DNA from: Branchipolynoe longqiensis
Lineage: Eukaryota; Annelida; Polychaeta; Phyllodocida; Polynoidae
Reading direction: 5' to 3'
Length of the DNA: 64,000 bases
NCBI GenBank assembly: GCA_030323885.1
Contig: CM059193.1
Span: 56,696,749-56,760,748, forward strand
Position numbers and translations under genes: made by a program. Shown here piece after piece: positions 48,701 to 54,779 of the stretch (the first letter of the stretch is position 1; every line of letters starts with the position of its first letter). Below the pieces are notes generated by a model that searched no databases, was not told the DNA's origin, and was given only the letters and a program-made list of their open reading frames with translations.

Positions 48701-51700
48701 TGGAGGGAGTCACGTGACTGGTTCACGTGACCAGAGTCTTACCATCCTTGTTCTTCGGCATGTACTCGTCACGACAGAAGCAGGTTCGGTTCAGCCGCTG
48801 GAGCTCACACTCCATGGTGCAGCGGGAGAAGCGGTACTCGTCGTAGTACTGCAGGCGGGAACTCTTACAGTCACCCCAAGGTGCAGGCAGGTTCTTTGCC
48901 TGTTGTTGGCAAAATAAAATATTTTTAAAAGACAAAAAGAAACCACATAAAAAAAACAATCAAAGAATTAGTGTGCAGCATGGAAAATATGTCACTTACT
49001 TACTTAGATTTACTGAGGTTTTTAGTAAATGACAGTTGTTTTTTGCTTTGTTGTTTTTTGCTTTGTTGTTTTTTGCTTTGTTGTTTGTTGCTTTGTTGTT
49101 TTTTGCTTTGTTGTTTTTTGCTTTGTTGTTTTTTGCTTTGTTGTTTTTTGCTTTGTTGTGTTTTTGCTTTGTTGTTTTTTGCTTTGTTGTTTTTTGCTTT
49201 GTTGTTTTTTGCTTTGTTGTTTTTTGCTTTGTTGTTTTTTGCTTTGTTGTTTTTTGCTTTGTTGTTTTTTGCTTTGTTGTTATTTGTTGGAGTTGTTTTA
49301 CTTGTAGTTTTCTGTCTTGTTTATGCTTTGTTTTATCGTTTTTATTGTTGCTATTTTTTGCTGTAGTTTTTGTTCTTGCTTTGTTTTGTTTCGTGTTAAA
49401 ATGAATTATTTTGGGTTTTTTCTGTTCAAATGTTTATTCAACTGAAGAAATTGTATTTCTCAGCGCCAAGGCACTAGTCTTCCGGACATAGGTAAACACA
49501 AATATATATTAGTTACATAGTGGTAGGATATTTGTACATCAATTAGATTGAGGTTCTTGTACCATGTGGTGTGGCGAGGCCATGTATGGACTACCACACT
49601 ATGAATACTTACGTCATTGCGCATGATCCCAATAAGCGCATGTTGCCCTGGAGATATTGCGAAGCCAAGGTCTCTCACCTGGGGGAGCTCATCCTGAGGG
49701 TGCAGGAAAACCTAAAGGAGGAAAAGGTAAAAATAGAGGATGTGTTGTATAACTTGTCGTGTGAATATTATTTGGAATGGAGTCCAACTGCATTGCTTGT
49801 CTGCTATTAACCTATATATATGCCTTAGTGTTGCTATATGATAAATGGGGTTAATTAATATGTCTGCAGGCCAATAAGGACGATATACGACTCAGTGTTA
49901 TTATAATATAACGGTGCCTGCGAACCACCCGACTGATAAAGATGATATACGACTGAGTGCCATTATTGTGTAACTTTGTAGTACGGGCCAGCAGGCCGAC
50001 ATGCGCTCCAGTTGGGGTACTTCTTATGTTTGTATTTACTTGCTTTGACAATTGTACATTAAACTGGGCTGGAGTTCCTTGACTACCATCTTAATGCTCC
50101 CAATATGGGGAGCTACTGACTCAAAGGGAGTCACATGCGCGTGTGCTCCCCCACTATCCTTCTCGCTCATGCAGAATTTGGACTTTAATAAAGCGGAGGG
50201 GCCTTTTAAGGAGGGTCAAGCCAGAGATAGCTCAACTAAACTAATTGTATTGTCTTCTCACTTATGTAATAGATCAAATAATTAAATTAAATTTTGCTTA
50301 GCAAATGCAATTTTATTTATCGAATATTTCACGAGACGGAGACAACTGGACATATATTGGTTTATTTTATCTAGTAGTGGTTGCGTTTTGTTTTCTGATC
50401 GGTGGTGTAAATTTGAATGAATTCTGTCTAAGGCAGCACCCAGGTGGTCAACCCCGAAGGTTTGTTTGTTTGTTGTTGTTTTATGTCCTAGTAACATCTA
50501 ACATCATAAGAGGACGGGTACCGACTTGTCACAGTGCGCACTCACGGCAACATTATAGTGCTTCCCCACTGGGAGACCAAGCCTCCGGACCCGATATCCC
50601 ATACAGGACTATAAACAAGCATGTGATTGGGTGCAGGAAAAAAACCCTGACAACTTCTTTAGGTTATCGTGGGGACACACAGGATCCCAGTTTCCATTGA
50701 GTCATGAGAGGGATGCAAATAGTGTATTTCAGAGGTGTTTCGGTGGCCAGAAAAAAACAGAATTTAAAAAACTAGAATTCCGGTTTTGGCGGCCAGAAAA
50801 AAAACGAAATTCTGGTTTCACATGCCTTTATAAAGTCACCATGAGTGCGCACTGAGATCCCAGGACTCCAGGCAGACAGAACAATGAATTGCCATCAATT
50901 AAACTTTCGATTTATTAAATTATAATACATTCACTTTGCATGAGATAAATGAGATGTCTTTTTGACCCCTGGAACTTTTATGAATTTCTTAGCTTTGCTA
51001 ATCTAAATGAAAGACAATGCTTTCAAATAATCAAAAGACAATGATTTCATGTGATTCGGAAAGGAACCATAGAACAGAGGTAGCAGGGGTAAAAAGATCC
51101 TGCTCAAAAGAAAACAGACAAATTGTAGTAGGGTGAGTGGGTGGAAAAGAAGACATGACTGTATCAGTAGTGGAACTGTGCATATCACCAGCTCATTGAT
51201 AAGTGAGGAGAAAGTGACACGCTGACAACAGCCAGGTACAAGGTGTGAAAGCCTGCTGGCCAATCGGGTGGATGGATGGTGGACTCGTCTATCTACCTCA
51301 AGTTGAGTCCCAAACGCAGCAGGTGGGGGGGGGGGGAAGAATGTTGTTCCCATTGTGACCAATGAAAGACAATAATTTCACATTATCCAAAGACACTCAT
51401 TTCGCACAACAGAGAGACAATGATTTCACAAAATCAAAAGATAATGATTTCATACAATCGAAAGACAATTATTTTACACAATTGAAAGACAAGGATTTCA
51501 CAATCAAAAGACAAGGATTACATACAAAAACGAAAGACACTGATTTCATACAATCAAAAGACAATGATTTCACACAATTGAAAGATAGTGATTTCATACA
51601 AAACTGAAAGGCATTCATTTTACACAATCAAAATTCAGTGATTTCAAACAATCAAAAGACAAAGATTTCATACAAAACTGAAAGACACTTATTTCATACA

Positions 51701-52139
51701 ATCGAAAGACAATGATTTCGCACAATCAAAGGGCAATGATTTCATACAACCGAAAGGCAATGATTTCACATGATAAAAAGACAATGATTTCAACAAATTA
51801 ACAGATGATGATTTCACACAACAGAAAGACAATGGTTTCACCAAATCGAAAGAATGATTTCACCCAATGGAAAGACAATGATTTCACACAATGGAAAGAC
51901 ACTGATTTGACAAAACTGATAGACAAAGATTTGACATATATAGGTATTGTTGGTGGGTCGGTCAACTAATTCCAAGTGGGCCGAAGCCGAAGTTCCATTT
52001 GAAATAACTCCACCCATTCATACAATTTTGTAAAATCACATCCTTCAGTCAAATACCTTTATTCCAGCGTCCGTGTTGGGGCCTGACATGTATTCATACT
52101 GCTCGATATTCAGAGTGAGTCGTAAGCCAAACCGGGCAC
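20093..52139 (-). CDS. DEG/ENaC-family sodium channel subunit (eight exons, 5' end not found)
   Basis: Spliced gene; joined exons are 52057-52139, 49613-49711, 48743-48899, 43492-43548, 25796-27220, 24615-24762, 23609-23700 and 20093-20340. All introns are GT-AG and all split codons join in frame: 2 leading bases, then 769 codons including the stop. Family hallmarks appear in order: GLRLTLN and AGIKV of the beta-ball/palm, LPQVRDLGFAISPG, LPAPWGDC, the cysteine-rich thumb, CDCPKPC, LDNFLNMDVYF, FLSDVGGFMGL and the GAS selectivity filter in M2. Such subunits form trimeric, voltage-independent sodium channels in the plasma membrane, gated by acid, peptides or mechanical force; the ligand here cannot be told. 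The extracellular domain carries an insert of about 470 residues beyond family norm. The first helix and its HG motif were not found, so the gene is partial here. The family call is secure; the subfamily is open. Confidence 0.93.
20937..21354. mobile_element. MITE family 3 (TAGATAAA-GATTCACCC), about 418 bp
   Basis: The inverted ends 'tagataaaagattcaccctc' and 'gggtgaatcttttatcta', with the interior block 'agaatgcaaaaagacaagat', are shared with 25252, 61044 and 61987. Inserted in the last intron of the channel gene. Confidence 0.8.
21543..21880 (-). mobile_element. SINE family A, full length with target-site duplication
   Basis: Tail, body and tRNA-like head (ggccatcccg) are complete. It is flanked by tacatttgag at 21533-21542 and 21881-21890, a 10-bp duplication that proves insertion as a unit. 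Confidence 0.88.
21900..22247. mobile_element. MITE family 1, full length
   Basis: From 'ttaaagctccattgtcatat' to 'catcggactttgcaacttta'; internal blocks in the family order. Confidence 0.75.
22290..22569. mobile_element. CAGGGTCCGTACA MITE, 280 bp
   Basis: The ends 'cagggtccgtaca' and 'cgtatggaccctg' are inverted. The interior is rich in 'ttcaaggcttttc' on both sides. The CAGGG termini suggest hAT, but no clear 8-bp duplication was seen. Confidence 0.75.
22620..23310. other. Unassigned GC-richer intronic block
   Basis: Two adjacent frames of about 103 and 117 codons run here without recognisable motifs. It may be an LTR or repeat fragment, but no termini were identified. Confidence 0.3.
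23609..23700 (-). CDS. DEG/ENaC exon: pre-M2 beta strand (LDNFLNMDVYF)
   Basis: A 92-bp exon encoding DNFLNMDVYFKQLKYQKVQQ and then TKAYDTSQFL. This is the conserved [LN]-x-x-[LM]-[DE]-[IV]-[YF]-F...Q segment running into M2. The acceptor is tttttctgcag and the donor is CTCA|gtgagt. The split A|GT codon forms the serine of FLSDVGG with the last exon. Confidence 0.9.
24062..24142. repeat. (TA)n microsatellite in an intron
   Basis: About 80 bp of TA. Confidence 0.9.
24397..24571. mobile_element. pogo/Tigger-like MITE, 175 bp
   Basis: Inverted ends cagtaaaacctctctaaccg / gatttagagaggcgttactg; interior 'tttatttgggtcccaaacga'. The same family is at 63560. It ends about 45 bp from the splice donor of exon 24615-24762. 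Confidence 0.8.
24615..24762 (-). CDS. DEG/ENaC exon: end of the insert, leading to the pre-M2 strand
   Basis: It encodes GYYDVLLSEVDRFEEQ, a Leu/Glu-rich helical stretch, and RRINHVFVL. The acceptor follows a cytosine-rich run (tgccccctgccag) and the donor is GTGCT|gtaagg. The split CT|G codon joins the next exon as ...VFVL-DNFLNMD, the family's hydrophobic strand before M2. Most of this exon continues the atypical insert; only the last few residues are canonical. Confidence 0.85.
25252..25658. mobile_element. MITE family 3, 407 bp
   Basis: The ends 'tagataaaggattcaccctg' and 'cagggtgaatctgttatcta', in inverted orientation; lies in the 1-kb intron just 3' of the giant exon. Confidence 0.8.
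25796..27220 (-). CDS. DEG/ENaC giant exon: CDCPKPC palm segment plus long helical extracellular insert
   Basis: Uninterrupted 1425-bp exon; acceptor ctcatttcag, donor GATG|gttagt. The first ~30 residues (CDCPKPCEQAVYEPSLSYA, then TLS) are canonical for the palm/knuckle. About 440 residues follow that match no DEG/ENaC region I know. They are charged and rich in Lys, Glu, Gln and Leu, with no obvious transmembrane stretch, so they look alpha-helical. The insert has four N-glycosylation sequons (NTT, NAS, NYT, NIT), two cysteines (EHCGR, VKQCLDE) and a basic patch KMKKRS about three quarters through. The sequons agree with an extracellular position. The exon is 9 to 25 times longer than most of its neighbours. 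The 215-residue reading frame on the other strand is an antisense shadow. Confidence 0.92.
27308..27620. mobile_element. MITE family 1, diverged
   Basis: Starts 'ttaaagttacaaagtcggtt'. It has 'gcatgcacatcaaaattcag' and 'ttctattaaattgccttag', but its right end has decayed. It begins about 90 bp upstream of the giant exon's acceptor. Confidence 0.6.
27690..28130. mobile_element. Possible solo LTR
   Basis: A GC-rich block starts near 'acacgacgaccagactccac' and ends with 'gtgaataaagacccattata', a polyadenylation-like signal. It resembles promoter plus polyA LTR layout, but no TG..CA pair or flanking duplication was confirmed. Confidence 0.3.
28640..29535. other. Intronic sequence, partly duplicated
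   Basis: 'tttccgtttccgttggctggattt' recurs twice (28790 and 28845). 'ctgacaaaat' / 'attttgtcagata' and 'ttgttctatct' occur in inverted and direct copies between 29090 and 29320. (TA)n lies at 29500-29535. No gene. Confidence 0.35.
29980..32130 (-). pseudogene. DIRS tyrosine recombinase catalytic domain, split by an insertion
   Basis: The first part runs LLLLVTGHRGQTIVALSLTG (catalytic Arg box), LLKSNTLRDP and VDTGKYSSHST, ending within the H-x-x-R box at 31749. The second part, from about 30137 down to the stop at 29980, reads RGAMVSKAWLLGISVKRILA, then HAGWKTAKSFAKHYNKRLEK with the H/W and the nucleophilic Tyr. The 1.6-kb insertion lies between the two, so the histidine and arginine of one catalytic motif are on opposite sides of it. 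Confidence 0.85.
30138..31748. mobile_element. GC-rich palindromic non-autonomous element (1.6 kb) nested in DIRS
   Basis: The 17-bp perfect inverted ends are acccagatagcacacag and ctgtgtgctatctgggt. Inside each end lie clusters of 'gccgacggcggcccgacgg'-like units, arranged as direct and inverted copies (30155-30395 and 31150-31730). The middle has duplicated segments ('acaaacctggtaaatgattcct' type at 30800-30910 and 31015-31120) and a small inverted pair around 30521-30662. No transposase was found; long frames here are products of the GC repeat. No flanking duplication is obvious. Confidence 0.75.
32119..34560 (-). pseudogene. DIRS RT-RNase H region with multiple lesions
   Basis: RT landmarks: IIQKVTYCSGEFISNIFSRP, VDLQDAYY (first catalytic Asp), MPNGLACAPRLFTKLLKP and the active site FPYIDDSFI. 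RNase H landmarks: VITTDASLEGCGAH, NALELRAIYLGL and ILTDNTTAMAYIRNMG, giving D-E-D. A DIRS-type linker (DAFAITWENNYFYIFPPFS) and the recombinase N-terminal helices (DAWRPGTVKMYTTYLKKW) follow. Lesions: a TGA at 34127-34129 in the RT, a frameshift at about 33975 in an A-run, a shifted segment between about 32745 and 32570 (AILVVPDWDTQPW lies in another frame), and a frameshift at about 32135. Enzymatically dead. Confidence 0.85.
34521..34946 (-). CDS. DIRS ORF1 (gag-like)
   Basis: Starts MATKRSKRSAAAAEGRVPSG. The frame also extends upstream to a Met at 34997, but the Lys/Arg-rich start is the likelier one. It is Ser/Glu-rich in the middle (SSFEDFSESDSAMEL) with a basic patch PKRRKKKKH near the end, about 141 residues. 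No zinc knuckle is visible. It overlaps the start of the RT frame. The role as a nucleocapsid-like protein is inferred from position. Confidence 0.55.
   Translation of the reverse strand: MATKRSKRSAAAAEGRVPSGLDEEYDSSPVLSAVPSTQPGPHILSEADEDIVPDGAAAQKWETRFAAMESHIMSLKPPVSRKRRMLSVQDESSFEDFSESDSAMELKAPPPLSPKRRKKKKHIISSGDDFTKERGKTGLRH
36140..36345. repeat. 'ggggctcatgaggagcag' tandem repeat
   Basis: Six or more imperfect units of about 18-30 bp lead into a G-rich stretch. Confidence 0.6.
36918..37997 (-). CDS. Gag-like ORF of an unclassified retroelement
   Basis: A 359-residue frame starting MPSRGKGKTRRSSKTS, then a Pro/Ser-rich linker. A short coiled region follows (ALLIEAITRLTTRIETLETG), then a folded core: RRGIPADYLFPCDLVE, NHPSFPDHSLQGLHQHH, HPWPTVRRYSETIFSWI. 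The core resembles what I remember of Gag-like ORFs in DIRS/Ngaro elements. Base composition is strongly GC-rich against an AT-rich background, which suggests recent arrival. A frameshift near 36960 would continue into HVCAYCANVRRILTMHSEAG-C, a C-x2-C-x11-H-x4-C zinc-finger-like motif. No RT or recombinase follows. Confidence 0.45.
   Translation of the reverse strand: MPSRGKGKTRRSSKTSGMATPGPSSGSPGSPAPCTAPTSPAAPSGQPSSETALLIEAITRLTTRIETLETGQARGAPGSPPPTPRREPACSLHHVPAPRAYAAAGSRPPPPPQATQPGGPHLQYQGYTRAHASSAPPPTYRQDPEDYSPASAADAVRDILASAEAHRTERRRGIPADYLFPCDLVERGAGRKAVKLGEATKDEYSLALLSMVNHPSFPDHSLQGLHQHHLTLMRDVLIHPWPTVRRYSETIFSWIADGRLPQGWHDPVALNALRLDSLTTPTTPATPAPEATMGPEAHTSPGIKPTPAPPTIGTLTGLPAPLGTAIPPRAIGHLSERLTARWETGAGTSVRIAPTSGAY
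38105..38260. repeat. 'gaggtgagcagtggcagg' / 'gtgagtcgctcagggg' tandem repeat
   Basis: Four imperfect G-rich units just 5' of the gag-like ORF; possibly part of its leader. Confidence 0.65.
38605..38655 (-). mobile_element. SINE family A tail fragment
   Basis: 'tttgtttgttgttgttttaagtcctagaaacatct' and 'aaggtcatatcagg'. Confidence 0.5.
39065..39345 (-). mobile_element. tRNA-derived SINE family B
   Basis: Reverse complement of the family: 'gattcccc' box B region at 39260, box A-like 'ctctaaccactcc' at 39320. Confidence 0.8.
39557..39824. mobile_element. MITE family 2, with expanded (CT)n
   Basis: caggggcgtagctag / ctagctacgcccctg ends; 5-bp duplication gtagt on both sides (39552-39556 and 39825-39829); long (CT)n in the middle. 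Confidence 0.88.
39884..40072. mobile_element. pogo-like MITE (CAGTGAAACCCCGATTTAAC)
   Basis: The left end 'cagtgaaaccccgatttaac' and the decayed inverted end 'aactggggttcact' are preceded and followed by TA. The interior contains 'cagtggaacgggaattctct'. Confidence 0.6.
40320..40405 (-). mobile_element. tRNA-like SINE head fragment
   Basis: Read on the minus strand: 'cctagatagcctaatggtaa' with a box B-like 'tggttcgattaccattctag'. The acceptor-like ends pair, but the anticodon arm is poor, so this looks like a decayed tRNA-derived element, not a gene. Part of it recurs at 18075. Confidence 0.4.
40506..40858. mobile_element. MITE family 1, full length
   Basis: 'ttaaacttgcatagtcagat' to 'catcggactatgcaacttta'. 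Confidence 0.8.
40981..41214. mobile_element. MITE family 2
   Basis: caggggcgtagctag / ctagctacgcccctg ends; flanks gcatg / gtatg agree in four of five bases. Confidence 0.85.
41371..41725. mobile_element. MITE family 1, full length
   Basis: 'ttaaagctgcatagtccgat' to 'atcggactatgcagctttta'; the best-preserved termini in the window. Confidence 0.85.
41802..42139 (-). mobile_element. SINE family A, full length with target-site duplication
   Basis: Complete copy. The flanks ttttaaaccatg (left) and ttttacaccatg (right) are a near-perfect duplication inside an older repeat, 'gattgattgattggtggtt...' and 'ccatgtaggcagcaacggta', seen also at 20520-20600. Confidence 0.85.
42140..42260. repeat. Short tandem duplication
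   Basis: 'acaccatgtaggcagcaacg' plus about 35 bp is present twice (42147 and 42195). Confidence 0.8.
42261..43491. other. Intronic sequence without recognised genes
   Basis: AT-rich; contains a GC-richer block at 42890-43015 with no coding motif. Nothing further recognised. Confidence 0.4.
43492..43548 (-). CDS. DEG/ENaC micro-exon: CNVSQYFDC
   Basis: A 57-bp exon encoding QPPLCNVSQYFDCAVPNI, the C-x(5-7)-C segment that precedes C-x-C-P-x-P-C in the family. The acceptor is cctgtttcag and the donor is ATTA|gtaagt. It enters with two bases and leaves with one, matching both neighbours. It carries one NVS sequon. It sits alone between a 5.2-kb and a 16.3-kb repeat-filled intron, and gene prediction could easily miss it. 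Confidence 0.85.
43650..43805. mobile_element. SINE family A-derived fragment
   Basis: 'agtgcactcatggtgacttt' (minus-sense body) is followed by the plus-sense end 'ccttagatgttaccaggacg' and 'caacaaccaaccaacc', so two truncated copies meet head to head. Confidence 0.5.
44466..44963. mobile_element. tRNA-derived element with two 180-bp direct repeats
   Basis: 44466-44645 is repeated almost exactly at 44784-44963, starting 'tagtggtctgcactgacctc' and ending 'catcacccccacgaca'. Each copy holds a tRNA-like segment (agcctaggtggtgtaatggt ... ggttcgagtcccgctctagg) with a good B box. The 138 bp between are different. This is either a dimeric SINE or a tandem insertion. The anticodon arm does not fold well, so these are not called tRNA genes. 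Confidence 0.65.
45420..45710 (-). pseudogene. Tyrosine recombinase C-terminal remnant
   Basis: The minus strand reads SDFLHLDGEPLLVSMLLEAI, then SAGHRCPDRITLHSLK, a stop, and ACAKGGASIAGIRLL. This follows the DIRS/Ngaro recombinase pattern (x-F-x-x-D-G-x-x-L ... H-S-[FL]-[RK]-x-G-A). It is broken and short. Confidence 0.45.
45768..46007 (-). pseudogene. Reverse transcriptase fragment (RRIIVDLGYPRG)
   Basis: TRPKKNTAERRIIVDLGYPR followed by G matches the K-P-x-x-x-x-x-R-x-I-x-D-[LM]-S-x-P strand of YR-retroelement RTs. After about 25 residues the similarity is lost. It lies upstream, in minus-strand order, of the recombinase remnant, as expected for one element. Confidence 0.45.
46010..48060 (-). 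mobile_element. 5' part of the decayed YR retroelement (gag-like region)
   Basis: Contains basic frames (47940-47960 start MPRLKGSRKKRKLSRNI; 47200-47514 with MERRAFKQKTYKQRRDSRCY and an acidic SETDQDDSGDD) in the same orientation as the RT fragment. No zinc finger seen. The assignment as gag rests on position and composition only. Confidence 0.3.
48085..48300. repeat. About 100-bp tandem duplication
   Basis: 'ttattggctgcggtgagaaa' ... 'tatcctggcaccctatcacg' recurs as 'ttattggctacgggcgaaaa' ... 'ttatcctggcacctaccaca'. Confidence 0.65.
48330..48665. repeat. About 60-bp repeat built on (TAA)n
   Basis: 'tttaaacaaattctttgaga' followed by tttgtaataataataat occurs about six times. It ends about 80 bp from the splice donor of exon 48743-48899. 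Confidence 0.85.
48743..48899 (-). CDS. DEG/ENaC exon: thumb cysteine-rich segment
   Basis: It encodes AKNLPAPWGDC, then a YYDEYRFSRCTMECE stretch and NRTCFCRDEYMP. This is the L-P-x-P-[YW]-G-x-C entry into the thumb, followed by the C-x3-C and C-x-C pairs that form the stacked disulfides. One NRT sequon is present. The acceptor is ccaacaacag and the donor is GATG|gtaaga. The length of 157 bp and end phase 1 fit the next exon. The reading frame also runs open into the flanking intron, so the acceptor position rests on the phase and the motif. Confidence 0.88.
49030..49285. repeat. 15-bp minisatellite (gctttgttgtttttt), about 16 copies
   Basis: Highly uniform units. Because 15 is divisible by three, it gives long Phe-Ala-Leu-Leu frames that are not genes. 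It fills much of the 713-bp intron between two channel exons and is purine-rich on the transcribed sense strand. Confidence 0.92.
49613..49711 (-). CDS. DEG/ENaC exon: DLGF / SPG segment
   Basis: Thirty-three codons, phase 0 at both ends. They read VFLHPQDELPQVRDLGF and then AISPGQHALIGIMRND, the family segment V-x-[IL]-H-x-x-x-E-x-P-x-V-x-D-L-G-F-x-x-x-P-G. I preferred the acceptor ctcctttag over the inner ccctcag (18 bases further in), because the longer form supplies the conserved VFLHPQ that must follow AGIK. Donor: GAC|gtaagt. Confidence 0.88.
50460..50615 (-). mobile_element. SINE family A, 5' truncated
   Basis: 'tttgtttgttgttgttttatgtcctagtaac' through 'actgggagaccaagcctccg'. A plus-sense scrap (ttataaagtcaccatgagtgcgcactg) lies at 50829-50855. 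Confidence 0.65.
51362..51945. repeat. 24-bp minisatellite (gacaatgatttcacacaatc + gaaa)
   Basis: About 24 imperfect copies, with further copies at 51003-51060 separated by about 300 bp of unrelated sequence. It lies within the intron just 3' of exon 52057-52139. Confidence 0.9.
52057..52139 (-). CDS. DEG/ENaC exon: beta-ball/palm strand (GLRLTLN...AGIK)
   Basis: It encodes ARFGLRLTLNIEQYEYM and then SGPNTDAGIK, the conserved G-L-x-L-x-L-N and A-G-x-K segment just inside the extracellular domain. The acceptor is a pyrimidine-rich run ending ttccag; the donor is AAG|gtattt. It begins with two bases of a split codon, which the last base of the candidate exon at 59948 completes to glycine, and it ends on a full codon. 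A 24-bp minisatellite lies about 0.1 kb downstream in the intron. Confidence 0.88.
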
Positions 52140-52199
52140 CTGGAACGAACCACAGATAGCATTGGTAGCAGTAGCAATGGCTGGAAACAGAGAACAAAA

Positions 52200-52300
52200 A
52201 TATATATACATATACATATGTGTATATTTATATATGTGTGTGTATGTGTAAATATATGTGTGTGCATATATGTATACATATACACAGATACATGTATATT
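52200..52300. repeat. (TA)n/(TATG)n microsatellite
   Basis: Alternating tatatg and tgtgta units, close upstream of the channel exon acceptor. Confidence 0.8.
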
Positions 52301-53155
52301 AAGGGTCATTCTCTGAAACTGGGCACCATATATTTGGCTTCCATATTACGATGGTGATAATTAATTCCTTCTTCTTTGGCAAGTCAAATAATTATAGTTG
52401 CCTCCATGTATTTAATGTACCCCATCAAATGTATCAAAATTATGCTTGTATGATTTAGTGCTAAGTGAAATTTTCACATCGACACCATGCATTTACACAA
52501 ACAATTAAAAAATTGTCTTTCTGACATAATCTTGCTCACTTAACTGTAATCAATAAAATCTTGTTTGAATGTGTTGTATATGTTAAAATGATGTTCTGTA
52601 TGTATTTGATTTCCATGTTATTTGAGTGATATTAACATAATTAACGCACAGGACATGAATAGGTATAAAGTGGGTATTTATTTCAGTTTTGTTAAGTTAG
52701 ATGGTATTCTTGTTTAATGTCAGTTCTTCTTGAATGTCTGGTGTAATGTCCCAGCGCTCAACCTTTAGTTCTTACAGATGGTTGGGTGGGATGGCTGAGA
52801 AAGAATTAGATAGACTTTGCAGTAACCACGTGGCAGGTTCAGGTTCACTGGCAGAAGTGAGCTACTCGGTACTCAGGTCAGCAGTGCGGGCCCGAACCAC
52901 CAGGTGGCGGCGGCAGCGGTGGAGTTCAGTATCATAGTATAGGTGGCGCCAGTGTCGGCGGCCATAGAGATTAGGGCTAAGCGTGCGATTCGGTCCCAGG
53001 CGCCAAATTACCCATGTTGCCGCCACAACATGCACAATTTACGCACAGGACACGAATCAGTATAAAGTGGGTATTTATTTCAGTTTTGTTAAGTTAGATG
53101 GTATTCTTGTTTAATGTCAGTTCTTCTTGAATGTCTGGTGTAATGTCCCAGCGCT

Positions 53156-54067
53156 CAACCAAAAATAGTGGAGAGCGCGGAGGGACAGGCCTTGATAGCA
53201 TATCGGGGCACATATTGGTGGACTGCAGCTGAGGTCCAGGTGCCGAAGGTCTGGATGTCGTCCAGTGTCGAGCTGAGTGCCTCACAGGGTTGGGCGCCTT
53301 CACAGCGGAGGCTGTGGAGTGTGACTGTACGCGGGGCCGGGTGGCTATGAGGGCGAGTCTTATGGTGGCCAGCAGGGCGGAAGGGCGTGCCCGAGGTAGT
53401 GACGAAGGCGGGGCCCGCCAGTTGCAGTGGCGTGTGCTTTGCGTAGTCGAGTCATGCCGTGACGGGGCAAAAGGGGGAGATGGGAATTGCAGGCACGGCG
53501 ATGTCGGTGTGTTCGCCAGGTCTCCATCGGGTCTTGGTTGATGCAACGTGGATGTTGATGCCCTCCGCCATCAGTGTCATGTCCGATGCGCGAAAGGCGT
53601 GTCTGCGAGTGGTGGGGTCATTGGACTGAAGGAGGTTGGACTGCCTTCGGATGGTAAAGTATGCCATCAGTGTGGCCGCAGTCAGCACGCATCCGTTGGG
53701 GCCAGCGCGTTGGAAGAAGTTCACTCTCGTCTTTATGTCATCGGGAGTGATGGGGGGCACCTGGGTCGGCACATGGTCGGAGGCCCTTTGAATGCCTTTC
53801 TTAAGGAGGCCGACCGCGTACGTGTCGAATGTGGCAGGGTAATCCGCCAGCTGCTCGAAACCAGGTGTGGGCTCTGCTAGTGTAGTTCAGCGCCGCGCCG
53901 GGCCTCCTTAGAACGTCCGCGAGGTGTAATATATATGATAAAACGAGGTACTGGGTTGGCTGCGTCGGGTCGGCTCCATGCTGGCTCATGTATCTGATGT
54001 AAGATGATACCTGTCGGTTCGTGTTTCGCCAGGTCCCCGGGGCCAGTCCCGCGGAGATCATCCTCAT
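53156..54067 (-). pseudogene. Tyrosine recombinase of the Ngaro-like element
   Basis: The N-terminal core-binding helices read APGTWRNTNRQVSSYIRYMS, then VLSYILHLADVLRRPGAALN. The catalytic part has AYFTIRRQSNL (Arg I), a GEHTDIAVPAIPISPFCPVT segment, TLHSLRCEGA (H-x-x-R) and FGTWTSAAVHQYV (W and the nucleophile Tyr). All tetrad positions are present. Lesions: a frameshift at about 53850 and a TGA at 53452-53454, where a Trp is usual (CPVTA*LDYAK). Confidence 0.75.
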
Positions 54068-54779
54068 GAGTTGCTCGTGGTGTTGTGCGGAGAAACCTGG
54101 GGATGAGAGCCAAGTGTATTAGGGGAAGAGCCAGGTTTTATAGGCCGGGGGTCAGGGTATCGGCGAAGTCACCATGGACCTGTATCAGGCCGCGCTATGC
54201 CAGGATGACCTCGGCCGTGCGGCGTGCGATGTGGTCGTCATGGCGCCTACTCAGGGCACTCTGCTAACAGCACTCGCCAGGCGGGAATGCATAGGCCTGA
54301 CGGGACTGGTACTCTGGCCTCTAAGTAATTGGTCAGGCCTGTGGCCTTAACTACAGTGAAAATATTTGTATACGACATGGTTTGGTCCCATAATGTGGGT
54401 TCAGTCTTTGGCCAAAACGACAGCAACTATTTTCTGAACTGGAACGGGGTGGGGGGAGGTGTGAATGATGGTATTGAGCAATCATTTGTACATGACAGTG
54501 CAACCTCAATCGGTGTATCAAAGTGATTTGCGGCAAGTCTGGAAGAACGTTATCATTATTTAGGTACTCACACGACGATATTGTTGTGTCTATTACATTT
54601 GGTGTTACAGCTGCAGTAGCTATTTCTATTGGCATTTTATCGGGTGTGTTACAGGGTGACCTTTCTTCTGGCTTTTACCACATTACTCTATCCACTGTAT
54701 TATGGTCACTAGATGGGACTGGATCAGCGCAGGACTGCGCATGAACAGCAGCGGCAATTGGGTCAGCCTCTTGGTTACA

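Noticed and set aside
48971..49404. Hydrophobic FALLF-repeat frames in three frames, which might look like a membrane protein
   Set aside because: Direct translation of the 15-bp minisatellite.
49613..49693. Shorter version of the DLGF exon starting at GATGAG
   Set aside because: It would delete the conserved VFLHPQ that family members have after AGIK; the 49711 acceptor restores it in frame.
51362..51945. Regular 24-bp repeats resembling a CRISPR array
   Set aside because: Units are contiguous without unique spacers, in an intron of an animal gene.
54351..54744. ORFs on both strands as a possible channel exon with a membrane helix
   Set aside because: No splice sites or family motifs; lies within the Ngaro-like element region.
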